A program made the translations under genes and the position numbers. The notes under the pieces were generated by a model. It ran no database searches. It was not told where the DNA came from and saw only the letters and a list, made by a program, of their open reading frames with translations. From contig QFNF01000031.1 of the NCBI GenBank assembly GCA_003240755.1, positions 1 through 38,105 on the forward strand: a stretch of 38,105 nt of DNA, read 5' to 3'. This document shows, piece by piece, positions 8,087 to 15,046 of this stretch (the first letter of the stretch is position 1; each line of letters starts with the position of its first letter). The stretch is from Sphingomonas hengshuiensis (GTDB lineage Bacteria; Pseudomonadota; Alphaproteobacteria; Sphingomonadales; Sphingomonadaceae).

Positions 8087-9340
8087 GTGTTGCGCCACGC
8101 GGTGGCGGCGCTTGCGCTGGTGGCGGGAACCCCGACCATTGCGCAGGACGCCGCCACCGTCGTTTCGGGCGAGGCGGCACTGGCGCAGGATGCCGCCGAG
8201 GTGGCGCGGGTGCGCGGGATCGATACCGCTGCCGCATTGCGGTTGCTCAGGGCGCAGGCGGCAAGCGTCGCTGCCACCGAATGGGTCGAGGGGCGGTATC
8301 GCGACCGGCTCTCCGGCATCTCGATCGAGCGTGACGGTACGGTCGCCGTTTTGCTGACCGGCCAGCGACCGGTCGCCGATGGCGAGGTGCGCGACGGCGA
8401 TATCGTCGTGCCGATACGGTTTCGTACCGGCGCCGCGGCGACGCGGACGGAAATGCTCGACGCGATCGCGAAATATCAGGCGACGATCCGCGCGATGCTG
8501 GTGCGTCCGCCGGCGATGGGGGTCGATGCGCGGCGGGGCGAGCTCGTGGTGCTGATCGGCGGAGGCGATGCGGCGGGCGATACCACGGCGCTGCGGCGAC
8601 GGATCGAGGACATGACCGGCGTTCCGGTGCGGATCGCGACGACCGGCCGACCCGATCTGGATCTGGCGGGGGAAGTCGTCGGCGGGTCGCGGCTGATCGG
8701 CCCCGACCCGACCACCGGCCGGCGCTATTTCTGCACGACCGGCTATGTCGTGACCGACGGCGTGCAGACCGGCGTCGTGACCGCGGCGCATTGTCCCGAT
8801 ACGCTGGAGCATGTTGCCAGGAACGGCGCGCGGACGCCGCTGACCTTTATCGGGCAATGGGGCTGGGGGTTCCACGACGTACAGGTCAATACCAGTCCCG
8901 CCGCCACGTTGCCGCTGTTCCATCCCGATGCGGCGCGCGCCGTGTTGCGCCCGGTCGAGGCGCAGCGCAGCCGGGCCGGGACGCGGGTGGGCGACATGGT
9001 GTGCCACCGGGGCGAAAGCAGCGGCTATAGCTGTGCCGAGGTCGAGATGGTCGACTTCGCGCCATCGGGCGACCTGTGCGGCGGGCCGTGCCTGCCGACC
9101 TGGGTCGCGGTGGCGGGGCCGGGATGCCGCGGCGGCGACAGCGGCGGGCCGGTGTTCATCGGGACGACGGCGGTGGGGATTTTGAAGGGCGGGAGTTATC
9201 GGCCCGACGGGTCCTGCGTGTCCTATTATTATATGTCGCTCGATTACCTGCCGGACGGATGGCGGCTGGTGCGGTCGACGCCGTCGGTGCCGGAGGATCG
9301 CGACGCGGTCCAGCCGGCGGCCATGTCCGCAGGCCCATGA
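8087..9340 (+). CDS. Secreted trypsin-like serine protease with a prodomain-like N-terminus
   Basis: A 417-residue S1-family serine protease. The triad can be placed at His235 (VTAAHC), Asp264 (GFHDVQV) and Ser352 (GDSGGPVF). Several Cys (206, 236, 306, 316, 331, 335, 347) could form disulfides. Residues 1-20 look like a signal peptide (AVAALALVAGTPTIAQ). Between it and the catalytic domain are about 180 residues, including a stretch at 143-190 (GVDARRGELVVLIGG, then GVPVRIATTGRPDLDL) that resembles the pro-region of alpha-lytic protease/streptogrisin enzymes. It is probably made as a zymogen and exported. The start is a GTG 8 bases after the MFS stop with a weak ribosome site, so it may be coupled to that gene. 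Substrate unknown. Confidence 0.85.
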   Translation: MLRHAVAALALVAGTPTIAQDAATVVSGEAALAQDAAEVARVRGIDTAAALRLLRAQAASVAATEWVEGRYRDRLSGISIERDGTVAVLLTGQRPVADGEVRDGDIVVPIRFRTGAAATRTEMLDAIAKYQATIRAMLVRPPAMGVDARRGELVVLIGGGDAAGDTTALRRRIEDMTGVPVRIATTGRPDLDLAGEVVGGSRLIGPDPTTGRRYFCTTGYVVTDGVQTGVVTAAHCPDTLEHVARNGARTPLTFIGQWGWGFHDVQVNTSPAATLPLFHPDAARAVLRPVEAQRSRAGTRVGDMVCHRGESSGYSCAEVEMVDFAPSGDLCGGPCLPTWVAVAGPGCRGGDSGGPVFIGTTAVGILKGGSYRPDGSCVSYYYMSLDYLPDGWRLVRSTPSVPEDRDAVQPAAMSAGP

Positions 9341-9446
9341 CGAACATGGCCGGATTCCGTTTCGTCGCGGCAACGGCGTCGGCACGATACGCACTTCACC
9401 GCGACCCGGCCTTCACAGGAACGCCGGCCGCCCCCAATTCGTCACC

Positions 9447-10160
9447 ATGACGCCTGCCATTCCCGCCGCCACGCTGATCCTGTTACGCGATCGTGCCGAG
9501 GGTCCGCCCGACATCCTGATGGTGGAACGTGCGGCGACGATGGCCTTTGCCGGCGGGGCGCTGGTATTTCCCGGCGGGCGGATCGACCCCGGCGACGAAG
9601 CGTTGGCGCTGGCGATGGGCGATGGTGATCTGGCACCGCGACTGGCCGCGATCCGCGAGACGATCGAGGAGGCGGGGATCGCGATCGGCGTGGCCGGCGA
9701 CATCGGCACGTTGCGCGACAGGCTTGCGCAGGGGGTTCCGATCGGCGCGCTGGGGCCGGTCGATCCGTCGCCGTTGATCCCCTATGCCCGCTGGCGGCCG
9801 GAACATGTGCCGGTGCGTGTGTTCGATACCTGGTTCTTCGTCGCGCGGCTGCCCGACGATGCGCCCGCGGCGATCGTCGATGCGACCGAGAATGTACGGA
9901 CGTTATGGACCACGGCGAGGGACGCGCTGGCGGCGGCGGACCGGGGTGATGCGGCATTGCTGTTCCCGACGCGGCGCGTGCTGGAGCGGTTGGCGCAGCA
10001 TGACGATGTCGCCGCGGTGCTGGCCGATGCGCGGGCATGGCCGGTGCGGACGATTACGCCATGGGTCGAGCGGCGCGGCGAGGGCGACTGGATCTGCATC
10101 CCCGACGATCTGGGCTATCCGGTGACGGGCGAACCGGCGACGCGTGCGGTGCGCGGGTGA
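9447..10160 (+). CDS. NUDIX hydrolase (NUDT7/NUDT19-like)
   Basis: A 237-residue NUDIX protein. FPGGRIDPGDE followed by RETIEEAGIAI at about 72-82 supplies the NUDIX helix, but an insertion separates the leading GG from REx2EE. That spacing is typical of the NUDT19/RP2-like branch, some of whose members cleave CoA or acyl-CoA pyrophosphates. The C-terminal half (PVRVFDTWFFVARLP, then LFPTRRVLERLA) also resembles that branch. The real substrate is unknown. No strong Shine-Dalgarno precedes the ATG at 9447. The stop overlaps the GTG start of the next gene (GTGA), so the two are likely co-translated. Confidence 0.85.
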   Translation: MTPAIPAATLILLRDRAEGPPDILMVERAATMAFAGGALVFPGGRIDPGDEALALAMGDGDLAPRLAAIRETIEEAGIAIGVAGDIGTLRDRLAQGVPIGALGPVDPSPLIPYARWRPEHVPVRVFDTWFFVARLPDDAPAAIVDATENVRTLWTTARDALAAADRGDAALLFPTRRVLERLAQHDDVAAVLADARAWPVRTITPWVERRGEGDWICIPDDLGYPVTGEPATRAVRG

Positions 10161-10894
10161 GGGCGCTGTCGGCCGGCATCCGCACCCTGGTCTGGCTGGC
10201 GATCCTCGCCGGGATTGCGTTTGCGGTCTATGCCTTTACCCGCAGCAGGCCGCAGGACGTGCCGTGGACGCCGCTGGACCTGTCGCAGCCGGTCGGCATG
10301 TTCACCCGCAGCAAGATCGGCGATCTGCGCGGCGACTTTGCCGGGTGCCGGGCGCTGCTCGACGCGGCGGGGGTCCGCTATACCGCGCTGCCGCCGCGCG
10401 ACGGGACAGGGCAGTGCGGCTATGACGACGCGGTGCGGCTGCGCGGGGGCGGATCGCGGACGATCGATATCACGCCGGACGTCGGCGTGTCGTGCCGCGT
10501 GGCGACGGCGATGGCGCTATGGGAATGGCAGGTGGTGCAACCGGCGGCACAGAAGCATTTCGGCCAGGCGGTGGCGCGCATCCAGAATTTCGGCAGCTAT
10601 AATTGCCGGCGACTGTACGGGCGCGATACCGGCGCGTTCAGCGAACATGCGACCGCCAACGCGCTCGACATCGCCGCCTTCGTGCTAAGCGATGGCCGCC
10701 GGATCAGCGTCGTCGGCGACTGGACCGCAGGGGAGGGGCAGGACGATGCCGCAAAGGCTGCATTCCTGCGCGAGGTGCGCGACGGGGCATGCGGCGTCTT
10801 CTCGACCGTGCTGTCGCCCGATTACAACGCCGCGCACCGCGACCATTTTCATTTCGACCAGGCGGCGCGGGGCTTCGGCGGGGCCTGTCGCTGA
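10157..10894 (+). CDS. Extensin-like family protein, probable metal-dependent envelope hydrolase
   Basis: A 245-residue protein with one N-terminal membrane anchor (about 11-27) and a periplasmic domain of the 'extensin-like C-terminal' family (PF06904). The name is misleading. SEHATANALD (His164, Asp171) and HRDHFHFD (His227, His230, His232) are the HxxxxxxD and HxxHxH patterns that bind zinc in M15 peptidases such as VanX and VanY. Six Cys (64, 87, 113, 150, 212, 244) suggest disulfides and an extracytoplasmic site. A role in trimming peptidoglycan peptides is an inference. I chose the GTG at 10157 because it overlaps the NUDIX stop; the upstream reading has no signal-like start. Confidence 0.8.
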   Translation: MRALSAGIRTLVWLAILAGIAFAVYAFTRSRPQDVPWTPLDLSQPVGMFTRSKIGDLRGDFAGCRALLDAAGVRYTALPPRDGTGQCGYDDAVRLRGGGSRTIDITPDVGVSCRVATAMALWEWQVVQPAAQKHFGQAVARIQNFGSYNCRRLYGRDTGAFSEHATANALDIAAFVLSDGRRISVVGDWTAGEGQDDAAKAAFLREVRDGACGVFSTVLSPDYNAAHRDHFHFDQAARGFGGACR

Positions 10895-10906
10895 CCCCGC
10901 CGGAGC

Positions 10907-11458
10907 TCAGTGCATCGGGGCGCCGGCTTCGACCTTTTCCACCCATGCGGGGTAGAAGGCCGGTTGCCGCATCGACCAGCCCGAAGCGGTCGCTGCCGCC
11001 TCGCTGAGCGACTGCAGCAGCTTGCGGCGCAGTTCCGGATGGAGGTGCGGCAGCGCGGCCGATGCGCAGAAGGCGGCGGGCAGCCACGGCCGCGCCTCTG
11101 CGCCGACCAGCCGTTCGTACAGAAAGCGATAGGCCCCGAACGTGGTCAGCCGCCCCTGGCCCAGATCGAACGCCGTCACCTGCAGCAGCGGGGTCATGAA
11201 CGGTTCGATCGCGTCGAGCCCGCTATCGTCGGGAATGCACGCGCGAATATCGGGCAGGCGGTCATAGACGCGCGCCTGGGCGCGGATGCTGGCTGCCTCC
11301 ACCACGTCGCGCGACCAGCGGCGCATCGCGTCGTCACGGTCGAGCCCGATGTCGAGCGCGCGCCGGATATAGCGCTGCGTCGCTGCCGAAAAGGTTGCGA
11401 ACTCCTTCATTTCCGACAGCGTCATCGCGCCTTCCGCCGGTCGCCGTGCAATCGCCAT
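10907..11458 (-). CDS. Conserved hypothetical protein
   Basis: A 183-residue soluble protein that I do not recognise. It is mainly helical and rich in Ala, Arg and Leu, with no signal peptide or membrane segment. Landmarks are FATFSAATQRYIRRALDIGLDRDDAMRRWSRD near the start and QSLSEAAATASGW and YPAWVEKVEA near the end. I chose the ATG at 11458 because GGGGAG lies nine bases upstream; an upstream Met at 11566 has no ribosome site and would give a poorly structured leader. It converges on the extensin-like gene with only 12 bases between. Function unknown. Confidence 0.6.
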   Translation of the reverse strand: MAIARRPAEGAMTLSEMKEFATFSAATQRYIRRALDIGLDRDDAMRRWSRDVVEAASIRAQARVYDRLPDIRACIPDDSGLDAIEPFMTPLLQVTAFDLGQGRLTTFGAYRFLYERLVGAEARPWLPAAFCASAALPHLHPELRRKLLQSLSEAAATASGWSMRQPAFYPAWVEKVEAGAPMH

Positions 11459-11803
11459 TCTCCTGAACTCCCCGCCATCGCTCCTACCAACCGGATATTG
11501 CCGGACAATGGTTAACGGCTCGCTGAACGAAACGCGCCCGGCCCGATCGGTGACATATTCGAACATGGTCCGTTTTGCATTGCAACATCGCCGCGTCGCC
11601 GTTCGTCGCATTCCGCGGCGCATGTGGTTTTCGGGGCGACAAGGGGGGATGAACCGGATGCCCGGGACGGGTTCGTCCGCCGGTCATCGCCGCGCAAACA
11701 CGGTTCGTCGGAAAAGGTTCCCCGACGAAGCGCGACGGGCTTCTCGTGCGGGAAAAACCCTGCTTCATGCCGCTCACGACATTCGTGGGGCCGTGGGGGT
11801 CAG
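11459..11803. other. 345-bp non-coding region between divergent genes
   Basis: No convincing gene is found here; the short open frames have no ribosome sites and unlikely compositions. The left part must hold the promoter of the minus-strand hypothetical gene and the right part the promoter and leader of the CHAP gene. It contains an AT-richer patch around 11495-11585, a clean hairpin at 11704-11729 and a GGGGGT ribosome site just before 11804. A long structured leader or small RNA is possible but unproven. Confidence 0.5.
11704..11729. repeat. Hairpin in the leader of the CHAP gene
   Basis: Two perfect 8-base arms, TTCGTCGG and CCGACGAA, flank a 10-base loop. No T-run follows, so it is not an obvious terminator. 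It lies 75 bases upstream of the CHAP start and could be an mRNA leader element or an operator. Confidence 0.4.
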
Positions 11804-12382
11804 ATGAAGTTTGGTGCTGTTGCAGCGCGTTTCGCGCTGGTGGTTTCGTGCGCTCTGGCGATGGTGGCTCCGGCCCAGGCCCGCTTCTGGCAATGCGCAC
11901 CCTATGCCCGCGAGATTTCCGGCGTCGAAATCTTCGGCAACGCCCATACCTGGTGGGGGCAGGCCTCCGGCAGGTACCAGCGCGGCCACACCCCGCAGGA
12001 AGGTGCGGTCCTGTCGTTCGCCGCCACCTCGAAGATGCGCCTCGGCCATGTCGCGATGGTGTCGAAGGTGGTGAGCGAGCGCGAAGTGCTGCTGACCCAT
12101 GCCAACTGGTCGCGCCGCGGCGGGATCGAGCGCGACGTTCGTGCGATCGACGTGTCGCCGGCCGGCGACTGGACCGAGGTCAAGGTGTGGTTCGGCCCGG
12201 TCGGCGGGCTTGGCACCTCGGCCTATCCGACCAACGGCTTCATCTATGCCAAGCATGCGCCGCGTGCGACGGAGCTGGACGCGCCGCTGGTGATCGTGAA
12301 GGCCGATCCCCCGGCGCCGGCAAAGGGCGGCGGCGGCGCGCAGCCGGCCCTTGCGCGGATGGTCGTCGCGCTCAACGACTGA
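11804..12382 (+). CDS. Secreted CHAP-domain amidase/peptidase
   Basis: A 192-residue exported protein. Residues 1-26 are a signal peptide ending AQA before RFWQC. The CHAP domain follows with catalytic Cys31 (FWQCAPYAR), His82 (LGHVAMVS) and a third polar residue Asn101 (THANWS). CHAP proteins of the NlpC/P60 fold cut peptidoglycan peptides or act as glutathionylspermidine amidases. A short Ala/Pro/Gly-rich tail follows. I chose the ATG at 11804 because the signal peptide begins there and a GGGGGT ribosome site precedes it. It is likely single-gene, ending in a hairpin terminator. A role in cell wall turnover is inferred. Confidence 0.82.
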   Translation: MKFGAVAARFALVVSCALAMVAPAQARFWQCAPYAREISGVEIFGNAHTWWGQASGRYQRGHTPQEGAVLSFAATSKMRLGHVAMVSKVVSEREVLLTHANWSRRGGIERDVRAIDVSPAGDWTEVKVWFGPVGGLGTSAYPTNGFIYAKHAPRATELDAPLVIVKADPPAPAKGGGGAQPALARMVVALND

Positions 12383-12404
12383 TCCGGTCCGCCGCCATGC
12401 AAAG

Positions 12405-12431
12405 GGCCCGTCGCACATCCTGCGGCGGGCC
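12405..12431. terminator. Bidirectional terminator between the CHAP gene and msrB
   Basis: GGCCCGTCGCA and TGCGGCGGGCC form an 11-bp stem with one T-G wobble and a 5-base loop. TCTTGCATTT follows on the plus strand and TTTGC on the minus strand. It sits in the 58-base gap between two convergent stops, which fits termination from both sides. Confidence 0.6.
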
Positions 12432-12440
12432 TCTTGCATT

Positions 12441-12926
12441 TCAGGCGGGGTGGAAGGTCATCGCAACGCCGTTCATGCAATAGCGTTTGCCCGTCGGCGG
12501 CGGACCGTCGTCGAACACATGGCCCAAATGCCCGCCGCAGCGGCTGCACAGCACCTCGGTCCGCGACATCATGAGCGACCGGTCGGTGCGGTCGACGACG
12601 GCGCCGTTCCGCGGCGCGTAGAAGCTGGGCCAGCCGGTGCCGCTCTCGAACTTCGTCGACGACAGGAATAACGGCTGCCCGCATCCGGCACAGGCGAATA
12701 CGCCCTTGCGCTTTTCATCGTTCAACGGGCTGCTGTAGGGTCGTTCGGTTCCCTCCTGTCGCAGCACATTATATTGGGCGGGGGTCAGTCGCGCCTTCCA
12801 CTGCGCATCGCTCAGCCCGAACGGGAAACCCGGCGCGGCCTCGCTTTCGGACGGAGCGCAGCCGATCAGTACGGCCAGCCCCGACAGGCTGGTCAGTTCG
12901 AGCAGGCGGCGGCGATCGATCGACAT
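12441..12926 (-). CDS. msrB: Exported methionine-R-sulfoxide reductase (MsrB)
   Basis: A 161-residue MsrB. Zinc-binding pairs are CAGC and CSRC, and the catalytic Cys is in RYCMNGVAM, followed by the usual aromatic (TF). WPSFYAP and GHLGHVFDDGPPPTGKRYC are also typical. The N-terminus is unusual: DRRRLLEL followed by a hydrophobic stretch and VLIGC looks like a twin-arginine signal with a lipobox, so the enzyme is probably exported and perhaps lipid-anchored. It repairs oxidised Met-R-sulfoxide in proteins. I chose the ATG at 12926, where the signal starts; the longer reading is an unlikely Arg-rich leader. The electron donor outside the cytoplasm is not evident. Confidence 0.92.
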   Translation of the reverse strand: MSIDRRRLLELTSLSGLAVLIGCAPSESEAAPGFPFGLSDAQWKARLTPAQYNVLRQEGTERPYSSPLNDEKRKGVFACAGCGQPLFLSSTKFESGTGWPSFYAPRNGAVVDRTDRSLMMSRTEVLCSRCGGHLGHVFDDGPPPTGKRYCMNGVAMTFHPA

Positions 12927-13103
12927 AGGCGAATCCTCTCGGACGCGATGTGGTGAGCGTGGCGATCGGCGGCAACGGGCGGGTACGCCAACCGACAGAC
13001 GTCGCTCCCACATGAAAGTCTTTTTTCGGATTCGGGTTCGCCGACATGCGAAACCGGCGCTGCGGGCTTGCCGTGGCCGCAATTTGGGGCCATCTGGCGC
13101 ATT

Positions 13104-14780
13104 ATGCCTTTTTCGACGTTGCCCGAACCGCTCGCCGCGGCGCTATCCGCGCGTGGCTATGAAGCCCCGACCGCCGTGCAGGCGGCCGTCCTGACGCCCG
13201 ACGCCGAAGGGCGCGACCTGCTGGTATCCGCGCAGACCGGATCGGGCAAGACCGTTGCCTTCGGCCTCGCCATGGCCCGCGACCTGCTGGATGCGGACGA
13301 CCGGATGCCGCGCGCGGGTACGCCGCTGGCCCTCGCCATTGCTCCGACGCGCGAACTGGCGCTGCAGGTCGCGCGCGAATTGCTGTGGCTCTATGGTCCG
13401 ACCGGGGCGCGCATCGTGTCGTGCGTCGGCGGGATGGACGCGGCACGCGAACGCCGCAACCTGAGCCATGGTGCGCATATCGTCGTCGGCACGCCGGGGC
13501 GTCTGCGCGACCATCTGGAACGCGGCGCGCTCGACCTGTCAGGCCTGAAGGTCGCGATCCTCGATGAAGCCGACGAGATGCTCGACATGGGGTTCCGTGA
13601 GGACCTTGAGGGTATCCTCGACGGGACGCCGGCCGAACGCCGCACGCTGCTGTTCTCGGCGACGCTTGCCAAGCCGATCGTGGCGCTGGCCAAGCGGTAT
13701 CAGAAGGACGCGTTCCGCATCGACACGCGCGAGGCGGAACGTGGCCATGGCGACATCAGCTATCAGGCGATGACGGTGGCGCCGAACGATATCGAGAATG
13801 CGGTCGTCAACCTGCTGCGCCTGCACGAGCCGGACACCGCGTTCCTGTTCTGCGCGACGCGCGAGGCGGTGCGGCACCTGCACGCCAATCTGGTGGAGCG
13901 CGGGTTCGACGCGGTGGCATTGTCGGGCGAGCATTCGCAGTCGGAGCGCAACCATGCGCTGCAGGCGCTGCGCGACCGGCGTGCGCGGGTCTGCGTCGCG
14001 ACCGACGTCGCCGCACGCGGCATCGACCTGCCGTCGCTGAGCCTCGTCGTCCATGTCGAGTTGCCGCGCGATGCCGAGGCGCTGCAGCACCGCTCGGGCC
14101 GGACCGGCCGCGCCGGCAAGAAGGGCATCGCCGCGCTGATCGTGCCGTTCCAGCGCCGCCGCCGGGTCGAGGGGCTGCTGCGCGATGCGAGGATCAACGC
14201 CGAGTGGATCGGTGTGCCGACGCCGGAACAGATTCATGCGGCCGACCGCGAGCGGCTGCTCGCCAAGCTGGCCGAACCGGTCGAGTTCGACGAAGCCGAT
14301 GTCGAGCTGGGCGCGCGCCTGCTGACCGAAAAGTCGCCAGAGGATATCGCCGCGCTGCTGGTCCGCGCCTATCGCGCCAAGCTGCCGGCGCCCGAGGAAC
14401 TGTCGGCCGGCGGGGCGCCCGAGCGTCGCGAACGTCCCGAAGGGCCGCGCCCGGGGTTCGAGGATACGGTGTGGTTCCGGATGAATGTCGGCCGGCGGCA
14501 CAATGCCGATCCGCGCTGGCTGTTGCCGCTGCTGTGCCGGCGCGGGCACATCACCAAGGGCGAGATCGGCGCGATCCGCATCGCCAATGACGAGTCGGCG
14601 TTCGAGATTCCGAAGGCGATCGCGGGCAAGTTCATCGCATCGGTCAAGCGGACGGCGACACCCGACGATGACCTGATGTTCGAACAGATGGCGGGTCCGC
14701 CGGCGGCGCCGCAGCGTCGCACCAATGGCGCGCCGCCGCGCCATGCCGCCAGGCCGTATCGGCCGGGGCGTCGGGGGTGA
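13104..14780 (+). CDS. DEAD-box RNA helicase with a DbpA-type RNA-binding C-terminus
   Basis: A 558-residue DEAD-box helicase. Motifs in order are AQTGSGKT (I), APTRELALQ (Ia), TPGR (Ib), DEAD (II), SAT (III), ATDVAARGID (V) and HRSGRTGRAG (VI). After the two RecA domains and a helical linker, the region from about 455 (TVWFRMNVGRRHNADPRW, then GEIGAIRI) resembles the DbpA/CsdA RNA-binding domain. Thus it belongs to the DeaD/CsdA group, which helps ribosome assembly and RNA turnover, often in the cold. The tail is basic, rich in Arg and Pro. I chose MPFSTLP at 13104. Its neighbour rpsA also acts in RNA and translation. Confidence 0.88.
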   Translation: MPFSTLPEPLAAALSARGYEAPTAVQAAVLTPDAEGRDLLVSAQTGSGKTVAFGLAMARDLLDADDRMPRAGTPLALAIAPTRELALQVARELLWLYGPTGARIVSCVGGMDAARERRNLSHGAHIVVGTPGRLRDHLERGALDLSGLKVAILDEADEMLDMGFREDLEGILDGTPAERRTLLFSATLAKPIVALAKRYQKDAFRIDTREAERGHGDISYQAMTVAPNDIENAVVNLLRLHEPDTAFLFCATREAVRHLHANLVERGFDAVALSGEHSQSERNHALQALRDRRARVCVATDVAARGIDLPSLSLVVHVELPRDAEALQHRSGRTGRAGKKGIAALIVPFQRRRRVEGLLRDARINAEWIGVPTPEQIHAADRERLLAKLAEPVEFDEADVELGARLLTEKSPEDIAALLVRAYRAKLPAPEELSAGGAPERRERPEGPRPGFEDTVWFRMNVGRRHNADPRWLLPLLCRRGHITKGEIGAIRIANDESAFEIPKAIAGKFIASVKRTATPDDDLMFEQMAGPPAAPQRRTNGAPPRHAARPYRPGRRG

Positions 14781-14795
14781 CGTCCCGCGTAGCGT

Positions 14796-14861
14796 GAACC
14801 GGCGCTTCTGCCGCGCCAACCGTTGCGCCCACCCACGAAAACGCGTATGGCGCGCCGGTTC
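14796..14861. repeat. Spaced inverted repeat in the gap before rpsA
   Basis: The 10-base arms GAACCGGCGC and GCGCCGGTTC are perfect complements 46 bases apart, in the 266-bp gap between the helicase and rpsA. I find no gene in the gap. It should contain the rpsA promoter and leader, and the arms may fold in the transcript. No function can be assigned. Confidence 0.35.
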
Positions 14862-15046
14862 GACGAGCACAGACTCGCGAAGGCCGGGCGCTCGCCGCCC
14901 TTTCCGCACAGCCGGGTCATGCCTTTCGTGACGACATGATCGCCGGATGCCGCGCATTGCATTCGGCACGCGCGGCAATCCCGGTCAAAGACCGCCGGAT
15001 CCAACCGGCCGGCCGGAAACATTGAAGTCTAGGAACCACGTTCTTT

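Noticed and set aside
13539..14978. 479-codon open frame on the minus strand opposite the DEAD-box helicase
   Set aside because: No domain or ribosome site; the plus strand has every helicase motif.
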